From an uncultured bacterium (lineage in GTDB: Bacteria; Verrucomicrobiota; Kiritimatiellia; CAIKKV01; CAITUY01): a DNA stretch of 44,998 nt. Location: positions 1 to 44,998 of the forward strand of contig CAITUY010000124.1 in assembly GCA_903895695.1 (NCBI GenBank), in the 5' to 3' direction. This document shows, one piece after another, positions 44,001-44,998 of the stretch (positions within the stretch are counted from its first letter, which is position 1; every line of letters begins with the position of its first letter). The notes below the pieces were generated by a model. The model had not been told where the DNA came from. It saw only the letters and a list, made by a program, of their open reading frames with translations, and searched no databases. The position numbers and the translations under genes are program-made.

Positions 44001-44425
44001 TACACCGCGGCATTCTGGCTGCCGGAACCCAGGCCGGCCGTGACCAGAAGCCCGCCGCCATCCTCAACATATTGCTGGATGAGTTTGACGTTCTTCTCGA
44101 GGTTGACGAGCACCACGCCGCCAGGGGCGTAGTAGTCGCCTCCGGCAAAGTCATCGAGCCCGACGAGCACCACCGCGTTGAACTGGCGGAGGTAGTCCGC
44201 GGTCAGGGGTTCGACGGACGTGACGGTCTGGAACAGGTAGCCCCGATCCCTAAGTCTCGCGACGACGTTGGTGTCCAGGGATAGGCCGCCTTCGCCGCCG
44301 CCGCTCATGACGAACAGGAGGCTGACCGGCCCTCCGTCCTTGCCGCCGCTGCCGGGATTGGGCAGCCCGAATGCGGTGCTTGCCATAACCGACACGACCG
44401 TCGACCAGAATGCGAGCTTTCTCAT
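41003..44425 (-). CDS. Large secreted protein with class I amidotransferase-like and degenerate PHP-like domains
   Basis: This 1,140-residue protein is read on the minus strand, with GGGGAGG at 44433-44439 before ATG. A signal peptide is clear (AFWSTVVSVMASTAFG). Residues 34-340 look like a class I glutamine-amidotransferase/ThuA-type fold: VSLLFVMSGGG, FNAVVLVGLDDF, YVEDGGGLLVTAGLG and GRVVVFGLTPYYLL. Around 405-480 lies a PHP-like stretch in which the usual H-x-H-S-x-Y-S-D-G has become GARSAYSGG (409-417) and T-D-H has become TERF (439-442), so metal binding is probably lost. The remaining 600 residues are beta-rich and not recognised. It converges on the transporter gene. Function is unknown; a surface or periplasmic structural or binding role is possible. 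Confidence 0.75.
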   Translation of the reverse strand: MRKLAFWSTVVSVMASTAFGLPNPGSGGKDGGPVSLLFVMSGGGEGGLSLDTNVVARLRDRGYLFQTVTSVEPLTADYLRQFNAVVLVGLDDFAGGDYYAPGGVVLVNLEKNVKLIQQYVEDGGGLLVTAGLGSGSQNAAVYDQALAPWKMRVGWEVIQDDANAMVDTNAPGKKLPYAWTRNLSTSPLTEGVKSLAYPTCVMRWDDMYPNGPLFPDDSAWQVLVRGEKSSKGLRMGNGYKMVEGDAGSAPVMAAARDAGKGRVVVFGLTPYYLLTHAFAEKGKDGKPLVNIGEQTTGPLAGIAYERGDGKTPSQWGLLMDNAFRWLAEASTKAGLGGKPQAWATKLARVERPSDTVPSFAMVDWKTQEPPPTWMSHSPTPTWWRGQSFYDEIPDPLVTTPQKMNRVLVGARSAYSGGKGTVADWAKAAKASGYSVLVFTERFEDFKPENWARFINECNANSDADFACLQGFEIPDSYGNLYLVLGSVNFPSAGMLTADGKALEMTARLSLGFAQHIAVIHRCGKSKLSKELYRHFQGISVYTYADEGGKYQLVDDGFSAYVWHLNNAANPVPIVVHELTNPADIAAKGTIGFQLIVPSQNALEARRYFRHGLPHFFENPHRYFITEGPLIDAFSIFNKDIGDPALNRDHWRAIVGARSGDPTAVISEAVLYDRGEVARRWTPDASAFAQMIDGDHGGQRHFMLIATDSKGRRAISPHLRTVARGYYTRCGDRQNWFGAAGSYTGIWPSGTHGVWYINPGLPGAPEAETFTDATNHPMASKMYLPFASDAMTFTGYTINERYIRPVHYGMDAWAIHNTEPSKTYEAEVMVGKWHDIGSGIGSAVIATLTTVDASMRTKIPVKPSSTVFPVIQACGGNPAYAYVANGQTVTGRITGAEAMDLPAGAIVDDLLLLSPLTVSSKGSMGWRADTNKEVAAGTEWKASYIYCAPSITNRAMLGAAGQTPWALTLTQGKYTPGVGIPTLNAEDGGVVGTLKAGGGWKFLPIQVQGLNANWPAAVWTPKGLAYYMWSGLVKPERMPGTMAGTFLQHMGIHRGVGYAVLDNASDAPFFAGNTLTASNPDLILAYTYWTATEAGIEVNNPTDKAITAKLTSPAAIQGNCKVDTNVTVPAGSSLRLVVKAK

Positions 44426-44464
44426 GTGACTACCTCCCCGTTGACCTGTTTTTCCAAGTCGAGA

Positions 44465-44494
44465 GGTATAGTCTCAGTCCGCAGGGCACGGCAA
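44465..44494 (-). promoter_or_regulatory. Possible sigma70-type promoter of the 1,140-residue protein gene
   Basis: On the minus strand TTGCCG (44494-44489) and TATACC (44470-44465) are 18 bases apart, about 40 bases before the start codon. The hexamers are imperfect, so this is a candidate only. Confidence 0.35.
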
Positions 44495-44539
44495 GACCCG
44501 AATTGCCTCGCCGGGCGAGCCGGGCTCTGCACCGGGCGA

Positions 44540-44731
44540 CTACAGGTTGCCGACCGCGACCAGCCCCGCGCCAAGACCGGCGATCGCAAGACCGGTGATA
44601 AGCCCAAGACCGGCATGGCCCGGCAACATGATTTGCGACAGAAAGGCGAGCAGAAGACCTGTCAGGATCATGAGCCCCCCCATGATCCTAAGCCCCGTCT
44701 CCCGCCACCAGTGTTTACTGGCTAGCGTCAT
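44540..44731 (-). CDS. Small two-span membrane protein
   Basis: This 63-residue protein starts at ATG 44731, with CGGAGG at 44741-44746 and a nine-base spacer. A longer form from TTG 44752 would place that ribosome site inside the gene. Two hydrophobic spans are visible, IMGGLMILTGLLLAFLSQIM and LGLITGLAIAGLGAGLVAVG, joined by a short LPGHAG turn. The size and the LRIMGGLMIL start resemble DUF2892-type small membrane proteins, but the match is loose. It is co-directional with the 1,140-residue gene, 114 bases upstream of it. No function can be assigned. Confidence 0.6.
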   Translation of the reverse strand: MTLASKHWWRETGLRIMGGLMILTGLLLAFLSQIMLPGHAGLGLITGLAIAGLGAGLVAVGNL

Positions 44732-44899
44732 TAAGTTGTTCCTCCGCACCAACTCGCGTGAAAAAGCAGCCCTACAGGCGCCGTCCCCTTCAGCGCGTCC
44801 CTTCTGTGGGACAACTCCAGTATATCACCGAAACTAGCCGCGATGTCCATTGTTATGCTAGCAGCCCGTTGAAAAACTACTCTTCGTGAGGGTTTTCAG

Positions 44900-44927
44900 T
44901 TGATTGTCATTTGTGGTTCTGTATAAT
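44900..44927 (+). promoter_or_regulatory. Sigma70-type promoter of the transposase gene
   Basis: TTGATT (44900-44905) and a perfect TATAAT (44922-44927) are 16 bases apart. Transcription would start near 44934, about 20 bases before the transposase ATG. Confidence 0.7.
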
Positions 44928-44929
44928 TG

Positions 44930-44945
44930 CCGCAACATATTGCGG
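44930..44945 (+). other. Hairpin between promoter and transposase start
   Basis: CCGCAA and TTGCGG form a perfect 6-bp stem around the loop CATA, 11 bases before the start codon. It could limit translation from outside transcripts, as is known for some insertion sequences. Confidence 0.6.
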
Positions 44946-44956
44946 GGCAAATTGTT

Positions 44957-44998
44957 ATGGCACTCGGAAGACAACGGAACGAACACCAATCGGTGATG
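44957..44998 (+). CDS. N-terminus of an IS1182-like transposase
   Basis: The first 14 codons read MALGRQRNEHQSVM and run off the window. IS1182-type DDE transposases typically begin MALG(R/K) followed by a basic, Gln-rich stretch, so the call rests on this start, the promoter and the element end upstream. No catalytic residue is visible. GGGG at 44943-44946 is a weak ribosome site. Confidence 0.6.
   Translation, partial: MALGRQRNEHQSVM

Larger units (their letters stand above)
44861..44998 (+). mobile_element. Left end of an IS1182-like insertion sequence
   Basis: The element seems to begin near GCAGCCCGTTGAAAAACTAC at 44861-44880. CCGTTGAAAAAC is a common terminal sequence of IS elements with this transposase type. 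A promoter and the transposase start follow within 100 bases. The right end is outside the window, so the terminal repeat cannot be confirmed. Confidence 0.6.

Overview
The window looks like a high-GC bacterial chromosome segment from an uncultivated member of the Planctomycetes-Verrucomicrobia-Lentisphaerae-Kiritimatiellae (PVC) group. This is an inference from gene content. There is a long co-directional polysaccharide cluster without SusC/SusD, several TIM-barrel and beta-helix proteins of the sort common in that group, Gfo/Idh/MocA and UroD-like proteins, a TIGR03790-type protein, and large PA14-bearing surface proteins. No rRNA, tRNA, CRISPR array or phage gene was seen.

Region 1 (1-9785) is a defence island. 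It opens with the tail of a transposase whose insertion has cut off the 5' end of a KAP-type P-loop NTPase. Then follow hsdS, an OLD-type ATPase/TOPRIM nuclease, a HAD phosphatase, hsdR and a YgjP/SprT-like zinc metallopeptidase. The genes are co-directional and mostly joined by 4-base overlaps. No hsdM lies in the window; it may sit left of the insertion. hsdR carries five tandem copies of a 7-base repeat just before its Walker A motif, a possible phase-variation switch.

Region 2 (9786-10318) is a non-coding boundary. It holds an antisense remnant of a topoisomerase-type C4 zinc ribbon, a solitary REP-like hairpin and another imperfect palindromic element.

Region 3 (10319-40958) is a run of fifteen plus-strand genes for breakdown of a complex glycan. 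It includes a GH116-like enzyme, a GH141-like beta-helix protein, a GH29 alpha-fucosidase, a double pectate-lyase-3/GH55-like beta-helix protein, a GH36-like enzyme, a GH42-like enzyme, an SGNH esterase, a Gfo/Idh/MocA oxidoreductase, and two TIM-barrel-like proteins of no recognised family. It also holds a non-pyrrolysine MttB-family methyltransferase and a UroD/MtaA-like methyltransferase, which together suggest corrinoid-dependent methyl transfer linked to glycan use. Two surface proteins stand out. One joins TIGR03790, TPR, PA14-like and CBM9-like parts. The other is a 1,919-residue lipoprotein built of five PA14 modules at an exact 319-residue period. The run ends with a YddG-like EamA exporter. 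A 126-bp REPIN-like element with compensatory base changes lies between the UroD-like and GH42-like genes.

Region 4 (41003-44998) has a convergent secreted 1,140-residue protein (class I amidotransferase-like domain plus a degenerate PHP-like domain), a 63-residue membrane protein, and the start of an IS1182-like element with its own promoter. The window therefore begins and ends in transposase fragments of different types.

The most interesting items are the methyltransferase pair inside the glycan cluster, the exactly periodic PA14 lipoprotein, the REPIN-like element, and the type I restriction locus with its embedded OLD/TOPRIM, HAD and KAP genes and repeat-bearing hsdR.
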